A stretch of 64,000 nucleotides of DNA. Origin: an uncultured Eubacteriales bacterium (GTDB lineage Bacteria; Bacillota; Clostridia; Oscillospirales; Oscillospiraceae). The notes under the pieces are model-generated. The model was given only the letters and a program-made list of their open reading frames with translations. It was not told the DNA's origin and ran no database searches. Position 1 is the first letter of the stretch; the number at the start of each line of letters is the position of its first letter. A program made the translations under genes and the position numbers. Shown here piece by piece: positions 32,736 to 41,050 of the stretch. The stretch covers positions 62,001 through 126,000 of the forward strand of contig UQWI01000002.1 of NCBI GenBank assembly GCA_900544765.1, in the 5' to 3' direction.

Positions 32736-34111
32736 TATCGCATGAGCTTCTTTATCATGCCGAGCTTCTTTTCACTGTAGGGCCGGTAGCGCACTGCGGG
32801 GTCCATGCCGGTGCCACGGTGGAGCACCCCTTCCAGATGTGAGAACGCCTCGAAGCCGTAGCGCCCGTGGTAGGAGCCGATGCCGCTCTCACCCACGCCG
32901 CCGAAGGGCAGGGAGTGGGTGGTGAGGTGCATGATGGTGTCGTTGACGCAGCCGCCGCCGAAGCGGCAGCGGGAGAGTACGGCGCGCTTTACGTCGCGGC
33001 TGCCGGTGAAGAGATAGAGGGCGAGCGGCCTCGGCCGGGATTCCACGAAGGCTATGGCTTCGTCCAGCGTGCCGTAGCTCAGCACGGGCAGTACGGGGCC
33101 GAAGATTTCCTCGCCCATCACCGCGTCGCCGGGGGTGACTCCGTCGAGCACCGTGGGCTCAATTTTGAGCGTATTCGCGTCGAAGGCGCCTCCGCAAACG
33201 GCCTTGCCGGGGTCTATCAGCGAGAGTACACGCCGGAAATGCCGCTCGTTTATCATACGGCAGTAGTCTGAATTGTTCAGCGCGTCGGGGCACTGCGCGG
33301 CAAATTCGCGGCACAGGGCCTCTGTCAGCTCGTCATGTACCTTAGCGTCGCAGAGCACATAGTCGGGAGCCACGCAGGTCTGGCCGCAGTTGAGCAGTTT
33401 GCCGAACGCGATGCGTTTCGCCGCGAGGCAGATGTCGGCGCTCCCGTCCACGATGACCGGGCTCTTGCCGCCGAGCTCGAGCGTTACGGGCGTCAGGTGC
33501 TCCGCGGCGGCGGCCATGACGCGGCGGCCCGTGGCGGCGCTGCCGGTGAAGAAAATCTTGTCCCAGCGCTCGCCGAGCAGAAAGCCGTTTTCCTCGCGCG
33601 AGCCTGTGACAACGCAGACGTAGTCCTCGGAGAAACACTCGCCGATGAGCTTAGAGATAACGCGGCTGGTGGAAGCGGCGGAGGCGGCGGGCTTGAGCAC
33701 CACGGTGTTGCCGGCGGCGATAGCGGCCGCCAGGGGCTCCAGCGAGAGCAGTATGGGGTAGTTCCAGGGCGCGATGATGAGCGCTGTGCCGTATGGCATG
33801 CGCCGGAGCTCGCCGTGGCCGGGGAACTGGGCAAAGCCCGCCATAGTGCGTCTCGGGCGCATGAGGCGGCGCAGATTCTTCCGCAGGTAGCTGATGGCCG
33901 AGAGTACCATGCCGGTCTCACATAGGTAGCTCTCATAGGCGCACTTGCCCAGGTCCTCGCGCAATGCGTCGGCAATCTCATCCTCGTGGGACTGCACCGC
34001 GTCGTAGAGCATGGCCAGGGCCGTCTCGCGGTAGGTCCTGTCCAGCGTCACGCCGGAAGCGAAGAACTCGCGCTGCTTAGTAATCGTGCTGAGTATCTCG
34101 TCTTGTGTCAT
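32735..34111 (-). CDS. Aldehyde dehydrogenase (class 3-like, NAD(P)-dependent)
   Basis: A 458-residue ALDH close in length and layout to ALDH3/YwdH proteins. NAD-site WNYPILLSLEPLAAAIAAGN and VVLKPAASAA, catalytic Glu in VTLELGGKSPVIV and catalytic Cys in LLNCGQTCVAPDYV are all present. The ATG at 34111 is chosen because GGAGG lies five bases upstream; the ATG at 34123 is itself part of that region and has no site. It would oxidise medium- or long-chain aldehydes to acids. No partner dehydrogenase is adjacent. Confidence 0.9.
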   Translation of the reverse strand: MTQDEILSTITKQREFFASGVTLDRTYRETALAMLYDAVQSHEDEIADALREDLGKCAYESYLCETGMVLSAISYLRKNLRRLMRPRRTMAGFAQFPGHGELRRMPYGTALIIAPWNYPILLSLEPLAAAIAAGNTVVLKPAASAASTSRVISKLIGECFSEDYVCVVTGSREENGFLLGERWDKIFFTGSAATGRRVMAAAAEHLTPVTLELGGKSPVIVDGSADICLAAKRIAFGKLLNCGQTCVAPDYVLCDAKVHDELTEALCREFAAQCPDALNNSDYCRMINERHFRRVLSLIDPGKAVCGGAFDANTLKIEPTVLDGVTPGDAVMGEEIFGPVLPVLSYGTLDEAIAFVESRPRPLALYLFTGSRDVKRAVLSRCRFGGGCVNDTIMHLTTHSLPFGGVGESGIGSYHGRYGFEAFSHLEGVLHRGTGMDPAVRYRPYSEKKLGMIKKLMR

Positions 34112-34160
34112 GTCGGCCTCCATGGAGATTTTTTTACCATTCTACCACAGCTCGTCCCGC

Positions 34161-34180
34161 TGTGCAAAAACTTTTGCGCA
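34161..34180. promoter_or_regulatory. Inverted repeat between ALDH and ECF sigma genes
   Basis: TGTGCAAAA-AC-TTTTGCGCA is a 20-bp dyad with one mismatch, midway between the two divergent start codons. It is a plausible operator. Confidence 0.4.
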
Positions 34181-34245
34181 GGGAAACCAAACGCCGGGCC
34201 AAAGCATCTAATTAGTGAAAGCCGGCTTAAGAAAGGACAATGCCT

Positions 34246-34719
34246 ATGGACAGAGAAGAGTTTACCCGTGCAGTCCTGGAATACGAGAACACGCTGTACC
34301 GCGTAGCCAAGTCCATGCTCGGCAGCGAGGCGGACTGCGCCGACGCGGCGCAAAACGCGCTGCTGCGCGCGTGGGAGCGGCTGCATACGCTCAGGGACCC
34401 GGCGTATTTCAAGACCTGGCTGACGCGCATTTTGATAAACGAGTGCCGCGCCATATTGCGGCAGCGCGCGAGATACGCCCCGCTTGAGGCGGAAATCGCC
34501 GAGGGCGAGGTCGCGCCGGAGGGCGGAGGCGAGCTATACGAGGCCGTCATGGGCCTGGATGAGAAATACCGTCTGCCCGTTGTGCTGCACTACATAGAGG
34601 GCTTTAAAACGGCGGAAATAGCCGCCATGCTGCGCTTACCGGAGGGCACGGTCAAGACCCGTCTGCGGAGGGCGCGCGAAATACTCCGCGAAGAACTGGA
34701 AGGAGCGTGCTACGCATGA
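34246..34719 (+). CDS. RNA polymerase ECF-type sigma factor (second)
   Basis: A 157-residue sigma-70 family factor: region 2 at about residues 5-70 (ENTLYRVAKSMLGSEADCAD, ALLRAWERLHTLRDPAYFKT) and region 4 at about 100-150 (LDEKYRLPVVLHYIEGFKTA, MLRLPEGTVKTRLRRAREIL). It is of the SigV/SigW-like type. ATG 34246 is preferred to 34240 because AAGGA is then eight bases away. It overlaps the next gene in an ATGA arrangement. Confidence 0.9.
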   Translation: MDREEFTRAVLEYENTLYRVAKSMLGSEADCADAAQNALLRAWERLHTLRDPAYFKTWLTRILINECRAILRQRARYAPLEAEIAEGEVAPEGGGELYEAVMGLDEKYRLPVVLHYIEGFKTAEIAAMLRLPEGTVKTRLRRAREILREELEGACYA

Positions 34720-35696
34720 TGAACAGAGACTTTTTCCCCAATGTGACAGAGGAGTTCGACGAGCGCGTGCGCGAGACCCTGGCCGCGCTGCCTGAGAAGA
34801 GGCGCCGCCGCATGACGGCGGGGAAGGTGGCCGCCATAGCCCTGGCCGCGGCGCTCTGCCTGGGCGGCACGGCCCTTGCGGCGGGCGGCGGACTCTTCCC
34901 GCTGCTCTTCCCCGGGGACGGCGGCGAGGCCGTCGGCGGATATGTGCAGCAGCCGGCCGAGCCGGTCGCCGAAAACGCCGACTGGCGCCTGACGGTGGAC
35001 AGCGTGCTCTTCGACAGCAGTTCGCGCACCGGCATGGCGAGCCTGCGCCTGGAGAACCTCAAGGGCGACGGCAAAATGCCGTTCAAGGTCGCCGAGCTCC
35101 TGCCGGAATACCAGAATCAGCCCGGCATGAGTTGGACATTGCTGGCCGACATATACGCCAACGGCGACGGCGAGTGCTGGTTCGACGTGCTGGATGCTGC
35201 GGGGGACGCGGCCTTCACCGGCCCGTACTACCTCGATACGGGGCGCTCGACCAAAAACGTGTACTACATTGAGGCCGCGCTCATAGCGTATGAGGATTAC
35301 TCAGCGGGCGGCGCGCTGACGCTCGGCATGTATCAGCACGGCGAGGATGGGGCGGTGCTGTCAGTAACGCTGCCAGAGCCTAAAGCCATGCCCAGCGTTA
35401 GCAGCGGCGACGGGGCCGTAACGCTCTCCCTGGCCGGTCTGCGCGTGGAACTTGACACCGGCGACACAGCGGTAGACGCGATAGACTATGCCGCCCTGCG
35501 CATGGCCGACGGCAGTGAGCTCGTGATAATCGACGAGGCCAACGCAGTTGACCGTACCCTCTATACACTCGGCACGGCGTCTGAGCCCGGCGAGGGCAGC
35601 GTTGAGGATGTGGCGACCTATCTGCTCGCCGTTACGCCGGAGCTTGAAAACGTGCGCTCGGTGGTGGTGAACGATATAGAATACCAGCTCGCGTAA
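34716..35696 (+). CDS. Membrane-anchored DUF4179-like partner of the second ECF sigma factor
   Basis: A 326-residue protein: a cytoplasmic basic N-terminus with EEFDERVRETLAALPEKRRR, one transmembrane helix at about residues 45-65 (VAAIALAAALCLGGTALA) and a large beta-rich outer domain. The GKVAAIALAAAL region and the outer layout fit DUF4179/RsiV-like anti-sigma proteins. Overlap with the sigma gene supports that role. The ATG at 34716 gives a ten-base spacing from AGGAG. The signal sensed is unknown. Confidence 0.65.
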   Translation: MMNRDFFPNVTEEFDERVRETLAALPEKRRRRMTAGKVAAIALAAALCLGGTALAAGGGLFPLLFPGDGGEAVGGYVQQPAEPVAENADWRLTVDSVLFDSSSRTGMASLRLENLKGDGKMPFKVAELLPEYQNQPGMSWTLLADIYANGDGECWFDVLDAAGDAAFTGPYYLDTGRSTKNVYYIEAALIAYEDYSAGGALTLGMYQHGEDGAVLSVTLPEPKAMPSVSSGDGAVTLSLAGLRVELDTGDTAVDAIDYAALRMADGSELVIIDEANAVDRTLYTLGTASEPGEGSVEDVATYLLAVTPELENVRSVVVNDIEYQLA

Positions 35697-35698
35697 AA

Positions 35699-35732
35699 AG
35701 AAAAGAGGACGTGAAACCACGTCCTCTTTTTT
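35699..35732. terminator. Bidirectional terminator between the ECF operon and rplL
   Basis: AAAAGAGGACGTG, an AAAC loop and CACGTCCTCTTTTTT form a long perfect stem with a T6 tract. Confidence 0.93.
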
Positions 35733-35745
35733 AGTTCAAGCGCAA

Positions 35746-36123
35746 TTAGGCAAGCTCGACCTCGGCGCCGACGGCCTCGAGCTGCTTCTTGAGGGCCTCG
35801 GCCTCGTCCTTGGAGACGCCTTCCTTGACCTTGGTGGGAACCTTCTCGACGAGAGCCTTCGCCTCGGCGAGGCCCAGGCCGGTGATGGCGCGGACTTCCT
35901 TGATGACCTTGATCTTCTCGGCGCCGAAGCTCTTCATGACGACGTCGAACTCGGTCTTCTCCTCCTCAGCGGGGGCGGCGGCGGCAGCGCCGGCAGCGGG
36001 GGCGGCGACGGCGGCGGCAGAGACACCGAAGGTCTCCTCAAGGGCGTGTACGAGCTCGCTCAGCTCGAGAACGGACAGAGCCTTGATCTCCTCGATCATG
36101 GCGGTAACTTTTTCGCTGGCCAT
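35746..36123 (-). CDS. rplL: 50S ribosomal protein L7/L12
   Basis: A 125-residue stalk protein. N-terminal dimerisation helices carry [20 protein letters not shown], an Ala/Pro-rich hinge follows at about residues 38-52, and the C-terminal factor-binding domain has [24 protein letters not shown]. It follows rplJ after a 98-bp spacer with small hairpins. AGGAGG lies before the ATG. Confidence 0.97.
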   Translation of the reverse strand: MASEKVTAMIEEIKALSVLELSELVHALEETFGVSAAAVAAPAAGAAAAAPAEEEKTEFDVVMKSFGAEKIKVIKEVRAITGLGLAEAKALVEKVPTKVKEGVSKDEAEALKKQLEAVGAEVELA

Positions 36124-36221
36124 TATAATTTCCTCCTGTTAATCAGAATTCATTGCGGCTTTTGCCGCTTGCATACGCACGCTCGCGGCGTGCAGCGCAT
36201 CTTGGCGCTTGTTTGGGCCGA

Positions 36222-36779
36222 TTACTCGGCGGCGGGGGCCTCTTCCGCGGGGGCGGCCTCCTCGGCGGCGGACTCGACGGAGCCGCCATTCTTCTCGACT
36301 ATCTGGCCCAGAACAACGGCCAGGCTGGTGATGGGGGCGAGCATGGTGCCCAGGACCTTCGCGTACAGCGCGTCCTTGCTGGGCAGCGCGGCGATTTCTT
36401 CAATCTCACCGGCGTCCAGAACCTTGCCGTCCATGAACGCGGCCTTGATGTTGAAGCGGTCGCCCATCTTCTTGGAGTAGTCGCTGATGATGCGGATGGG
36501 GGCAATCGGGTCTCCGGCGCTGGTAGCCAGGGAAGTGGTGCCGTTGAGCACATCGTCAAGGCCCTGAATGCCTGCCTTCTCGAGCGCGAAGCGGGTCAGC
36601 GTGTTCTTGACGACGCTGTATTCGACCTCATTCTGCACCAGCTCGCGGCGCAGCTGAGTGTCCTCCGCGACGGTGATGCCGCGATAGTCAACGATGACAC
36701 CGGCGCTGGCGTTCTGGAAACGCTCGGCGAGGGCTTCGACTATGGCCTTCTTCTCACTGAGGATCTTTGCGTTCGGCAT
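36222..36779 (-). CDS. rplJ: 50S ribosomal protein L10
   Basis: A 185-residue L10 that anchors the L7/L12 stalk and binds 23S rRNA. Typical features are the opening ILSEKKAIVEALAERF, VDYRGITVAEDTQLRREL, NTLTRFALEKAG and the acidic Ala/Glu tail. The ATG at 36779 is the family start; the longer frame passes through leader RNA. It is autogenously controlled in bacteria through its leader, which is visible upstream. rplK-rplA and rpoB-rpoC are not adjacent. Confidence 0.96.
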   Translation of the reverse strand: MPNAKILSEKKAIVEALAERFQNASAGVIVDYRGITVAEDTQLRRELVQNEVEYSVVKNTLTRFALEKAGIQGLDDVLNGTTSLATSAGDPIAPIRIISDYSKKMGDRFNIKAAFMDGKVLDAGEIEEIAALPSKDALYAKVLGTMLAPITSLAVVLGQIVEKNGGSVESAAEEAAPAEEAPAAE

Positions 36780-36815
36780 TGCTTCTTGTTTCACCTCCGA
36801 AAGTATCTTCGCGCC

Positions 36816-37050
36816 CAAAAATAAACCTCCGTATCCAAGGACACGGAGGCAGAAAGCTGTCAAAAGTAGAGCCATCCTCGGCAGGACTTCCGCCGCCTGA
36901 AGCGCCGCGAAAAGCTTGTAAACACCGCTCCATAAAGCTTGGCGCCGCCTGATACGGAATTTGCCGACCGGGCTGTGCGTCGAATTTCACAAAGCCGTGC
37001 TCCCAATTTCCCGCGAGCCGCCTCATTGGCCGCCTGCTGTCTTTGGAGCG
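36816..37050 (-). promoter_or_regulatory. L10 leader with attenuator
   Basis: The leader opens with CAAAGACAGCAGG and later has CCTGCCGAGG, which pair in the L10-binding RNA of Firmicutes. Between them lies an interior arm with AAGCTT repeats. It ends in an attenuator: CCTCCGTGTCC/GGATACGGAGG (36826-36849) followed by TTTATTTTT. The signature fits the known L10 leader, in which L10 (with L7/L12) binding promotes termination. Confidence 0.75.
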
Positions 37051-37057
37051 CTCAAAT

Positions 37058-37086
37058 ATAATATCAGGCCTCGACAAGCTTGTCAA
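37058..37086 (-). promoter_or_regulatory. rplJ promoter
   Basis: On the minus strand TTGACA and TATTAT are spaced by 17 bp, starting 11 bp after the stop codon of the GtrA-like gene. Confidence 0.8.
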
Positions 37087-37096
37087 GGATTTTTTG

Positions 37097-37543
37097 TTAT
37101 TTCCCGGCGTTTTCGCCGCTTCCGCCGTTGACGTTCTTGAAGGTGAAGAAGCGCTGGCCCAGGTAGTTGAGAGCGGTGAAAATGCACATGCCTGCCAGCA
37201 TAGCCACATTGTCGCTGGCCGTCTCGCTCAGGCCGCTGAACATAACGCCCACAAGCGGCTGGGCAAGGCCGTAGGCGATGAGGTAGCACACCGCGATGTT
37301 TATCACGAAACGCGCAATTTCCTTCCAGCTCTGCGAGCGGCTCTTGAAGGTGAAATACTTGTTCAGGAAATAGCTCACCACGCTGCCGACTACATAGTTC
37401 ATCGCCGACGAGAACCAGTAGCCGCAGCCCGCCAGGTTGTAGAGCCCGTACATGACCGCCGTGCCCACAATGGTGTTTGCTATGCCCACAAGGCAGAACT
37501 TCAGAAATTGCCTGTCAAAAAACGCTGAGATTATCTTTTTCAT
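37097..37543 (-). CDS. GtrA-family membrane protein
   Basis: A 148-residue protein with four transmembrane helices. The family pattern is clear: FLKFCLVGIANTIVGTAVMY, a central SVVSYFLNKYFTFKSRS and a late NYLGQRFFTFKN. GtrA proteins are thought to move or position undecaprenyl-linked sugars for glycosylation. The ATG at 37543 follows GGGGGAG. There is no terminator before the rplJ promoter, so its transcripts may read into the L10 leader. Confidence 0.85.
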   Translation of the reverse strand: MKKIISAFFDRQFLKFCLVGIANTIVGTAVMYGLYNLAGCGYWFSSAMNYVVGSVVSYFLNKYFTFKSRSQSWKEIARFVINIAVCYLIAYGLAQPLVGVMFSGLSETASDNVAMLAGMCIFTALNYLGQRFFTFKNVNGGSGENAGK

Positions 37544-37593
37544 TTGCTCCCCCGGTTTCTGAGCGCCGCATCGCGGCAAATGAGTTTTTCGCC

Positions 37594-37622
37594 TTGCATT
37601 GACGAAATAAATATGATATAGT
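37594..37622 (+). promoter_or_regulatory. Promoter for the small unknown gene
   Basis: TTGCAT and TATAGT are spaced by 17 bp and put the start site at or next to the palindrome at 37630-37648. Confidence 0.55.
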
Positions 37623-37629
37623 TTCTTAA

Positions 37630-37648
37630 AATAAGAATGATTCTTATT
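37630..37648. promoter_or_regulatory. Perfect 19-bp palindrome resembling a Fur-family box
   Basis: AATAAGAAT-G-ATTCTTATT is a perfect 9-1-9 inverted repeat located at the predicted transcription start, 18 bp before the start codon of the downstream gene. Its A/T-rich 7-1-7 core resembles Fur/PerR/Zur operators. Confidence 0.65.
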
Positions 37649-37666
37649 ATTAGCGAGGTGGATAAA

Positions 37667-38035
37667 ATGAGTGAGATTAAAGCCGTAAAGCTGTTCACGC
37701 CGGAAGGGGGACGCGTCGACGGCGAGGCCGTATTCGAGGACTATGCCGGGGCAGACAAGGTCGGGCCCTACCGGGTGGGGAGGCTGGCCTTCTACTACCG
37801 CAGCGGCTTGAAGCACATCTGCGTGCCCTTCGAGCGCGTGGACCATGTGTTCAAGCGCGCGATGCTGTGCGCCTCGCGCACCTGCGGGAAAGTTGTGCAC
37901 ACGGACACCTTCTGGCTGGTGCTGTGCAATGGGGCCGACGAGCTGTGCGAGGCCAAGACCATTGACGAGAAGTACGCCGACCGGGCGCTGGAGCTCCTGC
38001 GTGAGAGGATAGAGGGCGCGTCCTTCGGGAAGTGA
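37667..38035 (+). CDS. Small unknown protein under a Fur-like operator
   Basis: A 122-residue soluble protein with a mixed alpha/beta pattern: residues AVFEDYAGADKVGPYRVGRL, then YYRSGLKHICVPFERVDHVF, a Cys-containing ASRTCGKVV and an Ala/Glu-rich C-terminal helix. It has no signal peptide or membrane segment. GAGGTG precedes the ATG by six bases. I do not recognise the family. The operator upstream suggests metal- or peroxide-responsive expression, which is inferred. Confidence 0.6.
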   Translation: MSEIKAVKLFTPEGGRVDGEAVFEDYAGADKVGPYRVGRLAFYYRSGLKHICVPFERVDHVFKRAMLCASRTCGKVVHTDTFWLVLCNGADELCEAKTIDEKYADRALELLRERIEGASFGK

Positions 38036-38041
38036 GCGCCG

Positions 38042-38929
38042 TCAGCGCCTTTTCGCGGCCTGACACCTGGCGCTGAGCGTGTTGAGCACCAGCCCGGCGA
38101 AGGCCAGCGCGCCGCCGAGGAGCGTCTCCGGGCTGAACTCGGCGTAGAACACGGCGTCGATGACAGCGCCGCCGAACACCTGCCCGGCGAACATGACGAG
38201 GGTCATGGCGACGGAGCTCATGTGCTTTACGCAGATGCTCTGCAGAAAGACGGCCAGGGCGCCGAGCGCGCCGCCGAAATAGGGCCAGACACGCATATCA
38301 AAGCCTCCGAAGGAGACGTCCTGGCCTATGAGAGCGGCGGCTCCGAGGGCCGCGACGGAGACGATAAGTCCCGTGAAGTAGCTGAACCAGGTGCCTGTAA
38401 GCAGGCTGGTGCGCTCGGAGAGCTGCGCCGTCACCTGGCGCGTACAGACGCAGCAGGTACCGGAGAGTATACTCACCGCCACGGGTACGAGCGGCGCGCT
38501 GCCCGAGCCGCCCAGCAGGAGCACTATGCCCGCGCCGGTTACGGCCAGCCCGCAGAGCTCGAGTATGCCGAGCTTCCTTTTCGGCATCCCGAAGAGGCCG
38601 AAGCAGTCTATTATGAGGCTGGTGACGGCCTGTCCCAGCAGGCTGAGCGCCAGAATGGCTGTCACGCTTATGCGGCCCACCGCCATCGTGTTGAAGAGCG
38701 TAGTGAAATAGTTTATGACCCCGCCGAGCAGAATCGCAAAAGGTACGCCCTTTGCCAGCTTGAAGGGGTTTTCGCGCTTTATGAGCGCGGCGAGCGTACA
38801 GCAGGCGAGTCCCACAACGTGTATTATAAATGTGGTCTGCGTCTCACCGGAGACGGCGGTCAGCTCGCCGTTCACCGCGAGCATCACTGCTATAATTACC
38901 GCGGCAGAACCGGCAACGGCGTAATACAA
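38042..38929 (-). CDS. DMT-superfamily transporter (duplicated YdcZ/DUF606 type)
   Basis: A 295-residue membrane protein with about ten helices made of two similar halves. GELTAVSGETQTTFIIHVVG near the start and GGVINYFTTLFNTMAVGRIS fit the DUF606/YdcZ family of drug/metabolite transporters. The TTG at 38929 is chosen because GGAGGG lies seven bases upstream; an ATG at 39001 would add a hydrophilic leader with no site. The substrate is unknown. Confidence 0.7.
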   Translation of the reverse strand: MYYAVAGSAAVIIAVMLAVNGELTAVSGETQTTFIIHVVGLACCTLAALIKRENPFKLAKGVPFAILLGGVINYFTTLFNTMAVGRISVTAILALSLLGQAVTSLIIDCFGLFGMPKRKLGILELCGLAVTGAGIVLLLGGSGSAPLVPVAVSILSGTCCVCTRQVTAQLSERTSLLTGTWFSYFTGLIVSVAALGAAALIGQDVSFGGFDMRVWPYFGGALGALAVFLQSICVKHMSSVAMTLVMFAGQVFGGAVIDAVFYAEFSPETLLGGALAFAGLVLNTLSARCQAAKRR

Positions 38930-39027
38930 CGTGATTCCCTCCGTAAAAAACTTTTCCGCGGGCGGAATTGTTATATTATCACGTTGCGCCCAAGATGGCA
39001 AGTGGGATAATGTAAAGTTTTCCGCGC

Positions 39028-39558
39028 TTATTCGAGCTCGAGCCGCTTGTAGGAGGGGGAATCCATATCCGTATCGGTTAAGGCCGCGCTTATCCTATCG
39101 AGAAGGCCGACCTTTTCCGGGCGCGGCACGTCGGCTAGGCGCGCGTCAATGTCCAGAAGCTCGAGCACGGCGGTGATGCCCGCGCCCGCCTCGGCGCTCT
39201 CCAGCGTCCCGGCGTAAGTGAGGCCGGGGTTGCGGTCATAAAAGCTGGAACCGTACTCATCGTACTTCAGGACGCTGCCAATCACGGCGTGGAGGTTCAG
39301 CTCCGGCGTCTCGCCGCCGAGGAGCTCTCCGGTGACTGAGGCGAGCTCGTAGTCCCAGGCGTCGTTATATGACCAGACGGACAATCCTCCGCTCTTTTTG
39401 TCATAGCTGCCCAGCGTCACGCGCGCGCACGAGCCGTGGGCGCGCACGAGGGCAAACTTTATATCCTCCTTCGCGGCGAGCGTTTTCAGCGTGCCGCAGA
39501 GCTCTTCGCCCCGCTCGAGGCTGGCGATTATTTTGTCCCCGCTTCTCACATATTTCAC
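39028..39558 (-). CDS. PPC (DUF296) domain protein
   Basis: A 176-residue protein with the PPC/DUF296 fold in residues 1-130: SGDKIIASLERGEELCGTLK, FALVRAHGSCARVTLGSYD, and NLHAVIG, where the canonical metal-site pattern is HxH. Residues 130-176 are an extra tail. Bacterial PPC proteins are trimers of uncertain role, sometimes called DNA-binding by analogy with plant AHL proteins. It lies three bases after a TRIC-like gene on the same strand. Confidence 0.7.
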   Translation of the reverse strand: MKYVRSGDKIIASLERGEELCGTLKTLAAKEDIKFALVRAHGSCARVTLGSYDKKSGGLSVWSYNDAWDYELASVTGELLGGETPELNLHAVIGSVLKYDEYGSSFYDRNPGLTYAGTLESAEAGAGITAVLELLDIDARLADVPRPEKVGLLDRISAALTDTDMDSPSYKRLELE

Positions 39559-39561
39559 ACT

Positions 39562-40212
39562 TTACTCCTCCTTTTCGTCCACGCCGAGAGCCGCGTGCGG
39601 CAGGTTCCAGCGGAAGTATGCGCTCAGCAGACGGGTTATCACGACGGCGGCCATGCCGATGGCTATGGCCCAGGCGTCGCCGGTGTACGGCATCAGCACG
39701 ACGCAGAGCACAGCGCCGAGTATCGACGCGCTGGCATAGACGTGCTTGCGGAAGATGTACGGCGTCAGCCCTGCGAGCACGTCGCGCAGCACGCCGCCGC
39801 CGACGCCGGTGACCACGCCGACGAACACGAGCAGGAAGGCGTTGTAGTCCGCGTTCTGCTCCACGGCGGTGCCGATGGCGGAGACTGTGAAGGCCCCGAG
39901 GCCCAGGCTGTCCATGACGAGCATAGCCGCGCCGTAGGGGCCGGTGGTTTTCTCCGTGAAGCCCCGGCGCGCTATGAGGAACACTATGATGCTCGCAGAG
40001 ATGGCTATCGTGGCGTATATGGGATGCAGAAAAGTGCGCGGGGGCGTGATGCCGAGTATCAGGTCGCGTATAATGCCGCCGCCTACGGCTGTGGTCAGGC
40101 CGAGAATGATGACGCCGAACACGTCCATGTCGCGGCGCACGCCGACAAAGGCGCCGGAGACCGCAAAGGCGGCGGTGCCTATGATTTCGAGAACGAGCAG
40201 GACGGTCTCCAT
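39562..40212 (-). CDS. TRIC-type cation channel family (UPF0126/YadS) membrane protein
   Basis: A 216-residue protein with seven hydrophobic helices in two repeats. The hallmark glycine-rich loops are present: VFGVIILGLTTAVGGGIIRD and, in the second repeat, VFVGVVTGVGGGVLRDVLAG. Prokaryotic TRIC relatives form homotrimeric monovalent-cation channels. ATG 40212 overlaps the preceding stop (TGATG). Confidence 0.85.
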   Translation of the reverse strand: METVLLVLEIIGTAAFAVSGAFVGVRRDMDVFGVIILGLTTAVGGGIIRDLILGITPPRTFLHPIYATIAISASIIVFLIARRGFTEKTTGPYGAAMLVMDSLGLGAFTVSAIGTAVEQNADYNAFLLVFVGVVTGVGGGVLRDVLAGLTPYIFRKHVYASASILGAVLCVVLMPYTGDAWAIAIGMAAVVITRLLSAYFRWNLPHAALGVDEKEE

Positions 40213-40847
40213 CACAGCTTACCCCAGGGAGACTTGAGCATAAGCACCAGCGCCCCGGCGTCGTTCTCTGCGGTGAGCGTGAGCTTGTTCGTGTTTGAAT
40301 ACGCCACCTCGCCGGGCTCGAAGAGGCTGGTGAACTCCTCACTGTGCCTCAATCTGCGGCTGCCGCCGCCGACGTTGTAGTGCATCGGCAGCACAAGACG
40401 GGGCGTGAGCAGGCGGCAGAGCTCAAAGGCGGCGTAGGGCTCTATTGTGAGTATGCCGCCTATCGGAATCATCAGCGCGTCGGCGTCGGCGGCAAGCTCC
40501 GCCTGCTCCGGCGTCAGACGGCATCCGAGGTCGCCGAGGTGGACTATTTTCATGCCCTCGCCGCGGATGATGTGTACCAGGTTTATCCCGCGCAGGCGGC
40601 CGCCGAGTACGTCGTGGCCGGTCTCCATCGTCTCCACCTCGAAGGGGGACGGGACGCCGCTGCGCCTGAGCTTCACCGCGTCTGCTGCGCCGTGGCCGTC
40701 GTGGCCGTGGCTGCACAGCACCTCGTCTGCGGTGACGTCAAGCTCGGGAAATCCCGCGAGCGTCCCGGCCCTGTATGGGTCGAGCAGGAGAGTGTAGCCG
40801 CCTGAGCTGATTTCAAAGCAGGCGTATCCGTGCCAGGTTATCTGCAT
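40212..40847 (-). CDS. Metallo-beta-lactamase-fold hydrolase (UPF0173-like)
   Basis: A 211-residue MBL-fold protein. The N-terminal ITWHGYACFEISSGGYTLLLDPY and the metal motif SHGHDGHGAAD (HxHxxH-like) match the YtkL/UPF0173 type, with further histidines in HLGDLG and LPMHYNVGG. The natural substrate is unknown. The ATG at 40847 has GGGAGG seven bases upstream. Its stop overlaps the TRIC gene start. Confidence 0.8.
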   Translation of the reverse strand: MQITWHGYACFEISSGGYTLLLDPYRAGTLAGFPELDVTADEVLCSHGHDGHGAADAVKLRRSGVPSPFEVETMETGHDVLGGRLRGINLVHIIRGEGMKIVHLGDLGCRLTPEQAELAADADALMIPIGGILTIEPYAAFELCRLLTPRLVLPMHYNVGGGSRRLRHSEEFTSLFEPGEVAYSNTNKLTLTAENDAGALVLMLKSPWGKL

Positions 40848-40898
40848 AGTAGAGCCTCCCATTAAAATAATCTGGGTCGCGCAAAGGGTGGATGGTAA

Positions 40899-40927
40899 TT
40901 GCTTTCATGTCCCCGGGATGGTATAAT
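40899..40927 (+). promoter_or_regulatory. Promoter for the HdeD-like gene
   Basis: TTGCTT and TATAAT with a 17-bp spacer. The leader that follows, about 115 nt, contains a CAATGCGC/GCGCATTG hairpin. Confidence 0.6.
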
Positions 40928-41050
40928 AGCGCCAAATGGTGTACATGGGACACAATGCGCCTCGCGCATTGTTTTGCCAGGCCGGCTTTGGGCCGTACCG
41001 GCGCAGGCGCCCGTCCAAAGCGGGAATACTTATGACAATTGGAGGACGTT

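Noticed and set aside
34182..34215. ECF-type autoregulatory promoter (GGAAACC-like -35) before the second sigma gene
   Set aside because: GGAAACC is present, but no convincing -10 element lies at the right distance.
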